Part shown: piece by piece, positions 17,750-26,816 of the stretch
Layout of the letters: each line of letters opens with the position of its first letter
Position numbering within the stretch: the first letter of the stretch is position 1
DNA from: Actinomadura sp. CNU-125
GTDB lineage: Bacteria; Actinomycetota; Actinomycetes; Streptosporangiales; Streptosporangiaceae
Direction of reading: 5' to 3'
Assembly: GCF_001942465.1 (NCBI RefSeq)
Contig: NZ_MKJY01000444.1
Coordinates: forward strand, 1-64,000
Length of the DNA stretch: 64,000 nt
Position numbers and translations under genes: made by a program
The notes under the pieces: model-generated
What the model saw: the letters and a program-made list of their open reading frames with translations, nothing else
Databases searched by the model: none
Told to the model about the DNA's origin: nothing

Positions 17750-18739
17750 TACCGATGGCGCATCCGGCCGCCGCCGGGTCGGCCTTCTCGGGAAGCTCGT
17801 GACTCCGTAGGAGGCTCACTCCGCCGCGTTCGCGCCGTTACCGCGTTCTCCCGCCTCGGGTGATCCCGCGTGCGGCTCCATCGCGTCGTTGCAGAGCCCG
17901 TCGGTGCTCTTTCCGCACCAGCCGCCGCGGCGGCGGCCGGAAGGTCGCCCACGGTGGCCGCCCGCTTGAGCGGGGACGTGGGCCGGCCCCGCACCCGCAC
18001 GTGCCGGTCATCGTGAGTCTGACGCCTCCTCCGGCTCCTGACACTGCTCAAGTTCGTCGAGGGCCGTCCCGGACCCGCGCGCCATTCAGAAACCGCTGGA
18101 GTGGACGTTTTCGCGTTCGGTGCGCCCTCGCTGAACGATGCCATGGACAGTCGGGCGTGGATGGCTCATGACGAGCCATTTAGTGATCCGAGTTGCAGTT
18201 CACCTCGGCCGCCGTGCGCCAGATGACTTCGCGGCAGATTTTCCGCGATCGCGTCGCGGGGTCCGTGACGGGACAGTCGTCCACTGGTTACCGATGTTGG
18301 CACAACAAGGGCTCCTGGCCATCTTTCAAATTGCGCAGGGTGGTGCCATGTGACCCAAGCTCCGTTAGATAACGCTCATATCTCAGACAACGTGCCCCCG
18401 GGGCCGCTGGTGATCCATCGATCATACGGGCTGCTTATAGACGTTTTGCTTGTTCGGAAGTTGATGAACCAATGATTCGTCTGTGTTGGTGAGGTAAGGC
18501 CGACGCCCGCCCGCGTGACGGGGTGTCGCAATTTGTGAGATGCGCATCCTAGAGCACGATCTCAGAATGCATAGGTGGCCGGGGAGCATCCTGACCGCGG
18601 CCGAGTGTGGGGGGTGAAAGTTCGGCCATCGGAGCTTCGTATCGGCCCTGTTCGCTCAGTTATCCGCTGTCCTGGACTTCGACTCAGAAATGCGCGCGAA
18701 CGATGCTGGAGTCGTTCACAGCACAGGAGGAGATGCTTT
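17750..18739. other. Gene-poor interval upstream of the AraC-type regulator
   Basis: Nearly 1 kb with no frame that looks coding on either strand. The right part, about 18330-18560, is clearly richer in A/T than its surroundings (for example TTAGATAACGCTCATATC near 18364), which is unusual for this genome and suggests regulatory DNA or the remnant of a lost gene. AGGAGG at 18725 serves the AraC-type gene. Confidence 0.5.
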
Positions 18740-19480
18740 ATGCAAGATGCCGTGGAGCGGGTCATTGAAATGATGAGAGCGAACCTCGGTGAGCGGATCA
18801 CCGTGGACGATATGGCGCGTACGGCAATGTTCAGTAAATTCCACTTTACTCGAAGATTCCAGGAGATCACCGGCGTTTCTCCCGGACGGTTCCTGTCGGC
18901 GTTGCGGCTGGCGGAGGCGAAGCGCCTGCTGCTGACCACGTCCCTGACGGTCACGGAGATCAGCAATCGGGTGGGGTACTCCAGCGTGGGCACCTTCAGC
19001 TCCCGGTTCAAGAACAGTGTGGGCCTGGCGCCGAGCGCGTTCCGGCAGACCGGCGGCTACCGCGATCAGATGGCCGCCGGCAACGGGCGGCGTCCCGCCG
19101 AGCCGGCCATGACCGTCCAGGGACGGATCCATCCGTGGCCGATGACCGCGCACGGGCCGGTGTTCGTCGGGCTTTTCCCGGGGTGCGTCCCGGAGGGAGT
19201 CCCGGTGAGCTGCGCGGTGCTGCGGGCGCCGGGCGACTTCACGCTGGACAACGTTCCGCGAGGCACCTGGTACCTGCTCGCCCACTCCGTCGCACCGGGA
19301 CACGACGGCTTCGACGAGGCCCGTTCGTTCGTCGGCGTCTACGGGCCGATAACGATGCATCCGGAAACGATCGTCAAGCCGGCGAACGTGCGGCTGCGTC
19401 CCAAGCAGGTCCTCGACCCGCCGGTTCTGCTGGCCTTCGTGGGCCCCGACCCGGTGGCCGTGGCCGTCGAAGCGAGCTGA
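18740..19480 (+). CDS. AraC family transcriptional regulator
   Basis: 246 residues from ATG 18740, with AGGAGG nine bases upstream. The DNA-binding domain is at the N-terminus (residues 1-105): ITVDDMARTAMFSKFHFTRRF and VTEISNRVGYSSVGTFSSRF, the two helix-turn-helices of the AraC/XylS fold. The C-terminal 130 residues are a beta-rich domain without a family I recognise, possibly the ligand sensor. The domain order is the reverse of classical AraC. It stands alone before the DUF1702 operon and is a candidate pathway regulator. Confidence 0.85.
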   Translation: MQDAVERVIEMMRANLGERITVDDMARTAMFSKFHFTRRFQEITGVSPGRFLSALRLAEAKRLLLTTSLTVTEISNRVGYSSVGTFSSRFKNSVGLAPSAFRQTGGYRDQMAAGNGRRPAEPAMTVQGRIHPWPMTAHGPVFVGLFPGCVPEGVPVSCAVLRAPGDFTLDNVPRGTWYLLAHSVAPGHDGFDEARSFVGVYGPITMHPETIVKPANVRLRPKQVLDPPVLLAFVGPDPVAVAVEAS

Positions 19481-19495
19481 GCGGCCGGTGCGAAC

Positions 19496-19528
19496 GGAGC
19501 GTTCCGGCCGCTGCGGCCGGGACGCTCC
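19496..19528. terminator. Bidirectional terminator
   Basis: A 15-base inverted repeat (GGAGCGTTCCGGCCG / CGGCCGGGACGCTCC, one G-T pair, 3-base loop) between the converging AraC-type gene and DUF1702 gene. Confidence 0.65.
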
Positions 19529-19560
19529 GGTGCCGGCGTCCGAAGGACCACGTGAGGCGG

Positions 19561-20559
19561 TCAGGCTCCGATGCGGTCGCCGTCCGCGGTGAAGCGGCCC
19601 CGGATGTTCCGCCGCCAGAGTTCGTAGGCCGGCTCGTCGTCGGGGAGGCCCGCGCGATGGGGCTCGGCGGTGTCGTCGGCCAGTTCCACCGCTTCGTCCA
19701 TGGAAAGGGCGGTCAGTGCGGTGACGGTCGTCGCGCTATAGGAGGGGACGTGTCCGGCGTACGACCGGGCCTTCGCCGCGAAGACGGCGCCTTGGGCGAG
19801 ATGCGGCAGGCACGGGCCGGCCTCCGCCCGCAGGGTCGCCAGACCTTCGGGCTCGCAACCGCCGGCGAAGGCCGCGGCCAGGCCGACGCCGCTCCACAGG
19901 TCGGCCTGCCGGTGGCGGGCGAAGCGGGCCACCGCGGAGGCCACCGCGGCGGGCTGCGCGCGGTGGATGAACCACAGTGCCCGCCCGATGCCCTGGTCGA
20001 CCGCTCTCGGGAAGTACTCCGGTGCCCCGAGCCAGGGATAGGGCTCCGGGACCCGCTGCTCGTCGACCCATCGCCGGGTGTGGAAGTAGGCCAGGTCGAA
20101 GCCGTATCCGTCGACGGCCAGCCAGCTCATCGTCGGGTGGTACGGCGAACCGGGCAGGTCGGGCAGGACCCGGGACCACAGCCGCCGCGGAAGGCGGGTC
20201 ATCGCGAACCCGATGCCGATGTAGGAGAGGAAGATGTGCCGCTCGCCGCCGCCGAGCAGCAGCTCGCGCGTCCGCCGTCCGCGCCCGCCCATGGCGTCGA
20301 GGATGGTGAAGGCCATCGTGGCGCCCTCGTAGGCGAAGCCGCGGTGCTCGGCCGCGACGAGCTGCAGCCGCCGTTCGACCTCCCAGCGGTCGCGTGCGTC
20401 GATCCCCCACTCGAAGCCGCAGATCACCGCCTGCGGGATCGCCTCCAGATGCGCGGTCGCCGTGGCGTCCGCGCCGGGGAACCCCCGTTCGGCGAAGGTC
20501 ACCTTGCGAAGTGAGGGGGTGAGGACGAATCTGCGAAGCGAACCGAAAGCGGTCGGCAT
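19561..20559 (-). CDS. DUF1702 family protein (UnbL/E5-like)
   Basis: 332 residues from ATG 20559, with GGGGGAG just upstream. A longer start at 20607 lacks a ribosome site. The N-terminus TAFGSLRRFVLTPSL and FAERGFPGADATATAHLE, then FYEGATMAF-like and GEPH/ERHIFLSYIGIGFAM stretches, match DUF1702 (PF08012). That family includes UnbL, one of the conserved proteins of enediyne warhead cassettes, but also occurs in other actinomycete loci. Biochemical role unknown. It follows a mycothiol-dependent enzyme gene in the same direction. Confidence 0.75.
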   Translation of the reverse strand: MPTAFGSLRRFVLTPSLRKVTFAERGFPGADATATAHLEAIPQAVICGFEWGIDARDRWEVERRLQLVAAEHRGFAYEGATMAFTILDAMGGRGRRTRELLLGGGERHIFLSYIGIGFAMTRLPRRLWSRVLPDLPGSPYHPTMSWLAVDGYGFDLAYFHTRRWVDEQRVPEPYPWLGAPEYFPRAVDQGIGRALWFIHRAQPAAVASAVARFARHRQADLWSGVGLAAAFAGGCEPEGLATLRAEAGPCLPHLAQGAVFAAKARSYAGHVPSYSATTVTALTALSMDEAVELADDTAEPHRAGLPDDEPAYELWRRNIRGRFTADGDRIGA

Positions 20560-20653
20560 GTGCTCCCCCGCGCGGTCGAACGGCCCTGGACTTCGTTCCA
20601 TGGTCATCGGCCGACGAGCGGAACGGCATCTCTGGGCGTGCGCGCCCGCGCCT

Positions 20654-21505
20654 TCAGGAAGGGAAGCGCACGGTGCGCATGAACTCCGGCAGCAGCCAGG
20701 GCCGCCGTCCTCCGACGCGCACTTTTCCGGAGGCCATGGCGCGGACTTTGCCGATCCGGCCGAACAGCATCAGGACGAGCGCGGTCGGCTCGAACGTCAT
20801 GAGCAGGTCCGGCCGCTGTCCGGGCGGCTCGACGCTCACCCGGTCGCCGTCGACGACCAGCGTCACCGCGGTGATGTGCTCGGAGCGGAACTCGGCGGTG
20901 ACGCGCCGGTCCTTCGGCGGTTTCGGCGTCTCCAGCAGCCGGCCCACCCCGTTCCGGGACATCCCGATGACGAACAGTTCGAAGAACCGCGCGGAGTCCT
21001 GGGAGGGGATCGTCCACGGCGTGTTCACGGCCCGGGCGATGTCGAGACCGTGCACCGCCATCTCGTTGGCGTGGTGGGCCAGCAGACCGGCCAGCGGCAC
21101 CCGGGCTCCGCCCAGCCAGCTGACCGGGGTGGCGGGGTCCATGTCCTCGGTGGCGCGCAGGACTTCGTCGATGTCGGAGCGCAACCGTTCCGCGAGCACC
21201 TCGGTGTCCCGCTCGGGGTTCTCCGCGAGAGCGACCACGTTCAGGTCCGCCACCCGGTCGACGTTCGTCTCGCCGAGCCGGTCGGTGACCGCGGAGATCG
21301 GGCTGGGCGTCCCGTCCCGGCGGGTCAGCCAGACGTTCATCGTTCCGATGGAGAGGACGTGCGCGGCCGTGTCGGCCACCGTCCAGTCTGCGGTGGCCAT
21401 CGCCCGCGGGTCGGTCGCGGCGATCAGGTCGGCGAACCGGGAGCCCGTGTTCCGCAGGCAGCCGCGGGCCGCCTCCCACTGGGCATCGGAGACGGCGGCG
21501 TTCAC
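20654..21505 (-). CDS. Mycothiol-dependent maleylpyruvate isomerase-like protein (MDMPI/DinB superfamily)
   Basis: 283 residues from GTG 21505, with GAGGAGA upstream. A longer frame to 21604 has no family similarity. The N-terminal DinB-like domain has TVADTAAHVLSIG and HHANEMAVHGLDIARA, giving the three His/Glu metal ligands of MDMPI-type enzymes. The C-terminal SCP2-like domain has VTLVVDGDRVSVE. Family members use mycothiol to isomerise or detoxify electrophiles. Here it may handle a reactive intermediate or product; this is inference. Confidence 0.8.
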   Translation of the reverse strand: MNAAVSDAQWEAARGCLRNTGSRFADLIAATDPRAMATADWTVADTAAHVLSIGTMNVWLTRRDGTPSPISAVTDRLGETNVDRVADLNVVALAENPERDTEVLAERLRSDIDEVLRATEDMDPATPVSWLGGARVPLAGLLAHHANEMAVHGLDIARAVNTPWTIPSQDSARFFELFVIGMSRNGVGRLLETPKPPKDRRVTAEFRSEHITAVTLVVDGDRVSVEPPGQRPDLLMTFEPTALVLMLFGRIGKVRAMASGKVRVGGRRPWLLPEFMRTVRFPS

Positions 21506-21859
21506 GCTTCTCCTCTTGGTCGAGCGCGACAACGGCAATGAGTCGGAATGATTCGACTTCCGCACGATAGCAGTGGAGAAAAGCGTTATGCGAAGCTCGG
21601 CCAATGACCGCTTCCGGTCATGTGACGTGGTGGACGGAACGCCGCAGGTCTGCCCTCACCGCGTTTCCCGTTATCGGATCACCTGGCGCGAGGTGGAACG
21701 GAGATAAAGGCGGGCAAGGCTTTTCTGCTGATCAAAGATCTGTGGGCATCCTCTGTACGCAGCCGGCCGGTCCGCCGATTCCGGGGGGCACACTCCTGTG
21801 ACTCCCCGGGGGCGCGGGCAGGTGTGAAGACGGCCCCGGGATTCGCCGAAGGGCGCGTG
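21506..21859. promoter_or_regulatory. Promoter region of the MDMPI/DUF1702 genes
   Basis: About 350 bases without a credible gene. The part near 21540-21610 is comparatively A/T-rich and lies directly upstream of the minus-strand MDMPI gene, so its promoter is expected there. No clear operator palindrome is visible. Confidence 0.35.
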
Positions 21860-21941
21860 TCACGCGGCGGCGGGCGGCTCTCCGCTCGACTCTGCCGGTG
21901 AGGTCAGCAGGCCGCGCGCGCGAAGCAACGGGAGCACGCCC

Positions 21942-22979
21942 TCACCGAAGGCGGTACGCCTCCTCCAGGTGCGGCTGGGCCGAAAGGATCAGATGCTCCA
22001 CGCCGATCGAGTGGTACTCCTCGATGCGCTCGGCGACCTCCTCGTGGCTGCCCACGAGCGCCGCGCCGACCCCCGGACGGACCAGCCCGTAGCCGGCCCA
22101 GACGTTCGGGTGCACTTCCAGGTCCCGGGTGCGCCCCCCGTGCATGGCGGCCGCGCGCCGCTGCCCCTCCGACTCGCTCCGGCGGAACCGCCGCTGTGCC
22201 TGGCGGATGCGCTCGGGGTCCATGTCCGCCAGGAGCCGGTGGGCGATCGACCAGGCTTCCGCGGAGGTGTCCCGGCTGATCACATGGAACCGGGTGCCGA
22301 ACGACAGTTCACGGCCCGTGCTCTCGGCGGCCCGGCGGGCCCGCCCGAACAGGTCGGCCAGCGCGGCGGGCTGCTCGCCCCACGCCAGCAGGACGTCGCC
22401 CGAGTCGGCCGCGACACGCGTTGCGGCGGCGGACGACCCGCCCACGAGGATCGTCGGCGGCACCGGATACGGCCTGGTCAGCAGGCCCTTCTCTAGCCGG
22501 TAGTGCTTGCCGTCGAAGTCGAACCGCTCGCCCGGCCACGCCCGCCGGAACACCTCGAGGAACTCCCCGGTGCGCTCGTAGCGCTCGGAGTGCTCGGCCC
22601 GGTCGCCGTAGCGCCGCTGCTCGTCGGGGTCGCCGCCGGTGACGATGTTGAGCTGCAGCCGTCCGCCCGACACCCGCTGGAACGTCGCGGCCATCTGCGC
22701 GGCGAGCAGCGGGGAGACCAGGCCGGGACGGAGCGCGATCATGAACTTCGTCCGGCGGGTCCGGCCCGCCAGCGCCGCGGCCGTCACCCAGGGGTCCTCG
22801 CAGAAGAGGCCGAAGGGAGTCAGCATCCCGGTGAACCCGAACCTGTCGACCGCGAGCGCGACCTGCGTCAGGTAGTCGAGCCCGGGTTCGCGGCGGGCGC
22901 CCTCGACGGTCGCCCCGGACGCCCGCTTGGCGATCTCCCTGCCGTCACCGTGCAGCGGCAGGAACCAGTGCAGCTCCAA
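21942..22979 (-). CDS. LLM-class flavin-dependent monooxygenase (alkanesulfonate monooxygenase-like)
   Basis: 345 residues in the given frame, starting at TTG 22979 (LELHWFLPLHGDG). A luciferase-like TIM barrel is shown by FGFTGMLTPFGL, LRPGLVSPLLAAQMAATF and RLQLNIVTGGDPDEQRRYGD, and by IGVEHLILSAQPHLEEAYR near the end, all like SsuD. The stop at 21942 looks premature: a frame with one base removed near 21950 continues FGEGVLPLLRARGLL to a stop at 21860-21862, the usual family C-terminus. It uses FMNH2 from a separate reductase; substrate unknown. Confidence 0.85.
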   Translation of the reverse strand: MELHWFLPLHGDGREIAKRASGATVEGARREPGLDYLTQVALAVDRFGFTGMLTPFGLFCEDPWVTAAALAGRTRRTKFMIALRPGLVSPLLAAQMAATFQRVSGGRLQLNIVTGGDPDEQRRYGDRAEHSERYERTGEFLEVFRRAWPGERFDFDGKHYRLEKGLLTRPYPVPPTILVGGSSAAATRVAADSGDVLLAWGEQPAALADLFGRARRAAESTGRELSFGTRFHVISRDTSAEAWSIAHRLLADMDPERIRQAQRRFRRSESEGQRRAAAMHGGRTRDLEVHPNVWAGYGLVRPGVGAALVGSHEEVAERIEEYHSIGVEHLILSAQPHLEEAYRLR

Positions 22980-23244
22980 GGACCCTCATCCTCCCCACGC
23001 CGGTACGGGATCCGTACCGCGTCCGCCGGACGACCGCCCGTCCGTCGCCGGCTGATCGCACCATAACCCGGTGAACCGGTCCCTGATCAGGGTCGGGAGC
23101 GAGGTCGGCAATCCATGAGAAGGGCGGGTGCGCAGCACACCGGGAGATGCGGCCGCGAACCCGCCGAGCCGACGATGACGCCGTGATGGCGGGCCCGGGA
23201 CCGGTGCTCCGGCCCGGCGGTTCCGAGGTTGGGGAGGTGGACGC

Positions 23245-23442
23245 ATGCGCGTGGAAGTCGACTACGACATGTGCGACGCGAACGGCCTGTGCGTCGAGGT
23301 CGCGCCAGAGATCTTCCAATTGGACGGCGACGACGAACTGCACGTCCTGGTGAAGCATCCGGGACCGGACCACGAGGAGGCGGCCGAGTCCGCCGCGCGG
23401 GCCTGCCCCAAGCTGGCCATCGCGCTGCGGGAGACGGACTGA
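23245..23442 (+). CDS. [3Fe-4S] ferredoxin (P450 redox partner type)
   Basis: 65 residues with Cys10, Cys16 and Cys54-Pro. The spacing CDANGLC (five residues between the first two Cys) is the mark of single-cluster [3Fe-4S] ferredoxins that feed actinomycete P450s. It is the only ferredoxin in the window, although five P450 genes are present, so it may serve several. Its stop overlaps the ATG of the thiolase (TGATG). It is the first gene after a 265-base divergent promoter region. Confidence 0.9.
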   Translation: MRVEVDYDMCDANGLCVEVAPEIFQLDGDDELHVLVKHPGPDHEEAAESAARACPKLAIALRETD

Positions 23443-24629
23443 TGCCGTCGTCTCTCGGAGATCGCACGCCCGTCATCGTGGCGGCGGCGCGCACTCCGCT
23501 CGGGCGGCGCGGCGGGCGGCTGGCCGGGCTCAAAGCCGTCGAGCTGCTCCGGACCGTCCAGCTCGAGGTGATCGCGCGCGCCGCGATCGCCCCCGGCGAG
23601 GTGGAGCAGATCATCGGCGGCTGCGTGACCCAGTCGGGCGAGCAGAGCCTCAACGTCACCCGCAACGCCTGGCTCAGCACGGGCCAGGACCCGGCGGTCG
23701 GCTGCACCACCGTGGACGTCTCCTGTGGGTCCGCCCAGCAGGCGGGCCATCTGGTCGCGGCGCTGATCGCCGCGGGCGCGATCGACGTCGGGATCTCCTG
23801 CGGGGTCGAGTCGATGAGCCGTGTGCCGATCGGCACGAACCTGTACCAGGGGCCCGGGCACTACAAGACCTCCGACTACCCGTGGGACGACCCGCCGAAG
23901 GCGCAGTTCGGCGGATCGGAGCGCATCGCCGCCCGGGAGGGGATCACCCGCGCGGACGCCGACGCCTACGGCCTGCTGTCCCAGCGCCGCGCGGCCGCCG
24001 CGTGGGAGGACGGCCGGTTCGCGCGCGAGGTGGTGCCGGTCACCGCGCCGGTACTCGGCCCGGACGGCGAGCCGACCGGCGAGACCCGGCGCGTGGACCG
24101 CGACGAGGGCCTGCGCGAGACCACTCCCGACGGGCTCGCGGCGCTGCGGCCGAACGTCGAGGGCGGCGTGCACACGCCCGGCAGCACCTCCCAGGTGTCC
24201 GACGGGGCGGCCGCGATCCTCTGGACCTCGCTGGGGAGGGCCCGCGCGCTCGGGCTGCGGCCGCGGGCCGTCCTCGACCATCAGGTCGTCACCGGAGCGG
24301 ACCCCTACTACCTGCTCGACGGCCCGGTCGCCGCGACCGGACGGATCCTGGACCGCTCCGGGATGAAGATCACGGACCTGGACCTGTACGAGGTCAACGA
24401 AGCGTTCGCGTCGGTGGTGCTCAACTGGGCGGGCGCCTATGACGTCGGCCTCGAGCGCGTGAACGTGAACGGCGGGGCGATCGCGCTGGGCCACCCGCTC
24501 GGCTGCACCGGCACGAGGCTGCTGGTGACGGCGCTCCACGAGCTGGAGCGGACCGGCGGCGAGACCGCACTGGTCGCGATGTGCTGCGGCGGATCGCTCG
24601 GCACCGCGTCCGTCCTGCGGCGGCTCTGA
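23442..24629 (+). CDS. Thiolase family protein (3-ketoacyl-CoA thiolase, FadA5/FadA6-like)
   Basis: 395 residues, full length. The active-site Cys is in DVSCGSAQQAGH. CGVESMSRVP, NEAFASVVLNW and [16 protein letters not shown] with the catalytic His follow, then MCCGGSLGTAS at the C-terminus. The GPGHYKTSDYP stretch resembles the steroid-type thiolases of actinobacteria. It could shorten an acyl-CoA by two carbons or release acetyl-CoA/propionyl-CoA units. Coupled to the ferredoxin upstream and followed 44 bases later by a CoA transferase, it suggests acyl-CoA substrate processing in this pathway. Confidence 0.9.
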   Translation: MPSSLGDRTPVIVAAARTPLGRRGGRLAGLKAVELLRTVQLEVIARAAIAPGEVEQIIGGCVTQSGEQSLNVTRNAWLSTGQDPAVGCTTVDVSCGSAQQAGHLVAALIAAGAIDVGISCGVESMSRVPIGTNLYQGPGHYKTSDYPWDDPPKAQFGGSERIAAREGITRADADAYGLLSQRRAAAAWEDGRFAREVVPVTAPVLGPDGEPTGETRRVDRDEGLRETTPDGLAALRPNVEGGVHTPGSTSQVSDGAAAILWTSLGRARALGLRPRAVLDHQVVTGADPYYLLDGPVAATGRILDRSGMKITDLDLYEVNEAFASVVLNWAGAYDVGLERVNVNGGAIALGHPLGCTGTRLLVTALHELERTGGETALVAMCCGGSLGTASVLRRL

Positions 24630-24673
24630 CGGTTGCGGACACGGCACTCGGACACGGAAGGGCGTACCGGCGC

Positions 24674-25930
24674 ATGCGCGACCAGGACTTCGGCGAGCAG
24701 GCTTTCTACCGGGAGGCGCGGGGCGGATCGCGCGGCCCGCTGGAGGGCGTGCGCGTGCTCGGCGTCACCAAGGTGTGGTCCGGCCCGCTGGCCACCTGCG
24801 TCCTCGCCGACCTCGGCGCGGACGTGATCAGCGTGGAGCTTCCCGAGAAACGGGACGGCCAGGTGCCGCCCGTCATCCCCGGCACGGAGCTGTCGTGGTT
24901 CCGCGAATCCGTGCATCGCAACAAGCGCAGCGTCGCGCTCGACCTGCGGGCCGACGAAGGACGGGCGCGTTTCCTACGGCTCGTGTCCACGGCGGACATG
25001 GTGGTGGAGAACTACCGGCCCGGCACGCTCGCGGAGTGGGGCATCGGTTACGACGACTGCAGGCGGGTGCGGCCGGACATCGTCTTCGTCTCCGTCTCCG
25101 GCTGGGGCCAGTACGGACCGAAGACCCGCGAACCGGCGTACGACCCGGTCGTGCAGGCGGCCGGCGGCTGGATGGCGCAGAACGGGCTGCCCGGCGGTTC
25201 GCCGGTGCGGGCTCCCACGTTCCTCGCCGACGAACTGGCCGGGCTGCACGCGGCCATCGGCGGGCTGGCCGCGCTCTCCCACCGGGACCGCACCGGGGAG
25301 GGGCAGCACGTCGACGTGTCCATGCTGGACAGCCTGCTGTTCAGCAGCAGCGGGCTGCCCACGCTGGCCGCGACCGGCGCGCCCCCGCCGCGGCTCGGGA
25401 ACGAGACCGACTTCGTCGTGCCGTCGAACGTCTACGCCTGCTCGGACGGCCACGTCTACCTCGCCGTCGCTCTGAACAAGCACTGGCGCGCCCTCGCCGA
25501 GGCGATGGGCCGCCCCGAACTCGCGCGCGCACCCGGCTACCGGACGAACGAGGAGCGGCTCGCCGATCGCGACGGGATCAACGGGATCGTCGCCGACTGG
25601 TGCTCCGCGCGCACGGTGCGAGAGGTCCTCTCGGAGCTGTCGGGGCGGGGCCTCGTCGTCTCCGCGGTGCGGACGTTCGCGGAGGCGGCGGCCGACCCGC
25701 ACGTGGCCGCCAGGCGCACGCTCGTCCCCACCAGGCTCAGCGACGGCACGGTGGTGCCGCTCGTCGCCCCGCCGGCCCGGTTCTCGCGGACGCCGACCGG
25801 GATCCGCCGGGGCGCTCCGGCGCCCGGTGCGGACACCGCGGAGGTGCTGGCCGAGGCGGCGGTCCCGGAACGGCGCCCGCGCCCGGGAAAAACGGATCGG
25901 GCCGACCACGCCGACCACCAAGCAAATTAG
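24674..25930 (+). CDS. CaiB/BaiF family CoA transferase
   Basis: 418 residues from ATG 24674. The family III CoA-transferase pattern is clear: GVRVLGVTKVWSGPLATCVL, DLGADVISVELPEK, VVENYRPGTLAEWGIGYD with the catalytic Asp region, SVSGWGQYGP, and RTGEGQHVDVSMLDSLLFS. It would move CoA between two carboxylic acids, activating a substrate without ATP. Together with the thiolase upstream it points to CoA-bound intermediates. The last 20 residues are a hydrophilic tail. The reductase operon follows after 145 bases. Confidence 0.9.
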   Translation: MRDQDFGEQAFYREARGGSRGPLEGVRVLGVTKVWSGPLATCVLADLGADVISVELPEKRDGQVPPVIPGTELSWFRESVHRNKRSVALDLRADEGRARFLRLVSTADMVVENYRPGTLAEWGIGYDDCRRVRPDIVFVSVSGWGQYGPKTREPAYDPVVQAAGGWMAQNGLPGGSPVRAPTFLADELAGLHAAIGGLAALSHRDRTGEGQHVDVSMLDSLLFSSSGLPTLAATGAPPPRLGNETDFVVPSNVYACSDGHVYLAVALNKHWRALAEAMGRPELARAPGYRTNEERLADRDGINGIVADWCSARTVREVLSELSGRGLVVSAVRTFAEAAADPHVAARRTLVPTRLSDGTVVPLVAPPARFSRTPTGIRRGAPAPGADTAEVLAEAAVPERRPRPGKTDRADHADHQAN

Positions 25931-26075
25931 AGTAACGACCTTTTCGTGTCCAGCGTCTAGTGTGCATAAAGGAAAGGCGACCAGGGACGGTGGGCGGCGG
26001 ATCGATGCGGTTCGGGAAGAGAAAGAATAATTCGAATTTCGGTCTCTATTTCAACGAATCGATCGAGGAGGCGGA

Positions 26076-26816
26076 GTGACCGGCCGGCAGGGTGTCCTGG
26101 TCACCGGGGCGTCGCGGGGCATCGGCCGCGCGGTGGTGCTGAGGCTCGCCCGCAATGGACACGCGGTCGCGGGCTGCTTCGGAAGTGACGGGCCCGCGGC
26201 GAAGGAAACCGAGGCGGAGGTGCGGGCACTCGGGGTTCCCTGCCATTTCGCGGCGTGCGACGTGGCCGACCCGGACGCGACCGAGGCGTTCATCGCCGAC
26301 GCCGAAGAACGGCTCGGGCGGCTGGGGCTCCTGGTCAACAACGCCGGCATCGCCCGTGACGCTCCATTGGTTCTGTCCTCCAAGGAGGACTGGGACGCGG
26401 TTCTGGCGACCAATCTCTCCGGCACCCGCAATTTGTGCCGTTCCATGGCCTTCCGCTTCATGAAGAGCGGCGGCGGCGCGGTGGTGAACATGTCGTCGGT
26501 GGCCGGCGTGTACGGTAACGCCGCTCAGACGGCCTACGCCGCGAGCAAGGCCGGGATCATCGGTTTCAGCAAGTCCCTGGCCAAAGAGGTCGCCCGGTAC
26601 GGGGTGCGCGTGAACGTGGTCGCCCCCGGGTTCATCGAGACCGACATGACCGGTGCGCTCCCGGAGAAGCTGCGGGAGCAGGCGCTCACCCAGATTCCGC
26701 TCGGGCGTTTCGGCCGGCCGGAGGAGGTCGCCGACCTCGTCGCCTTCCTCCTGTCGGAACGGGCGGCCTACGTCACGGGCCAGGTCTTCCAGGTCGACGG
26801 CGGGATCCTGCTGTGA
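26076..26816 (+). CDS. 3-oxoacyl-ACP reductase (FabG-type ketoreductase)
   Basis: 246 residues from GTG 26076, with GAGGAGG upstream. A classical short-chain dehydrogenase: NADPH motif [12 protein letters not shown], catalytic Ser in NMSSVAG, YAASK, and the PGFIETDM region of FabG proteins. It reduces 3-oxoacyl-ACP to 3-hydroxyacyl-ACP. It opens a long operon with dehydratase, ACP and ketosynthases, so it is the ketoreductase of a reducing type II polyketide/fatty acid system. Its stop overlaps the next GTG. Confidence 0.92.
   Translation: MTGRQGVLVTGASRGIGRAVVLRLARNGHAVAGCFGSDGPAAKETEAEVRALGVPCHFAACDVADPDATEAFIADAEERLGRLGLLVNNAGIARDAPLVLSSKEDWDAVLATNLSGTRNLCRSMAFRFMKSGGGAVVNMSSVAGVYGNAAQTAYAASKAGIIGFSKSLAKEVARYGVRVNVVAPGFIETDMTGALPEKLREQALTQIPLGRFGRPEEVADLVAFLLSERAAYVTGQVFQVDGGILL

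Noticed and set aside
17750..18144. 131-codon minus-strand frame after the O-methyltransferase
   Set aside because: Arg/Pro/Ser-rich with no domain, no ribosome site and scrambled composition; treated as non-coding.
23262..24647. 461-codon open frame antisense to the thiolase
   Set aside because: High-GC shadow: no protein family pattern, Arg/Gly/Val-rich, and the plus strand holds a motif-complete thiolase.
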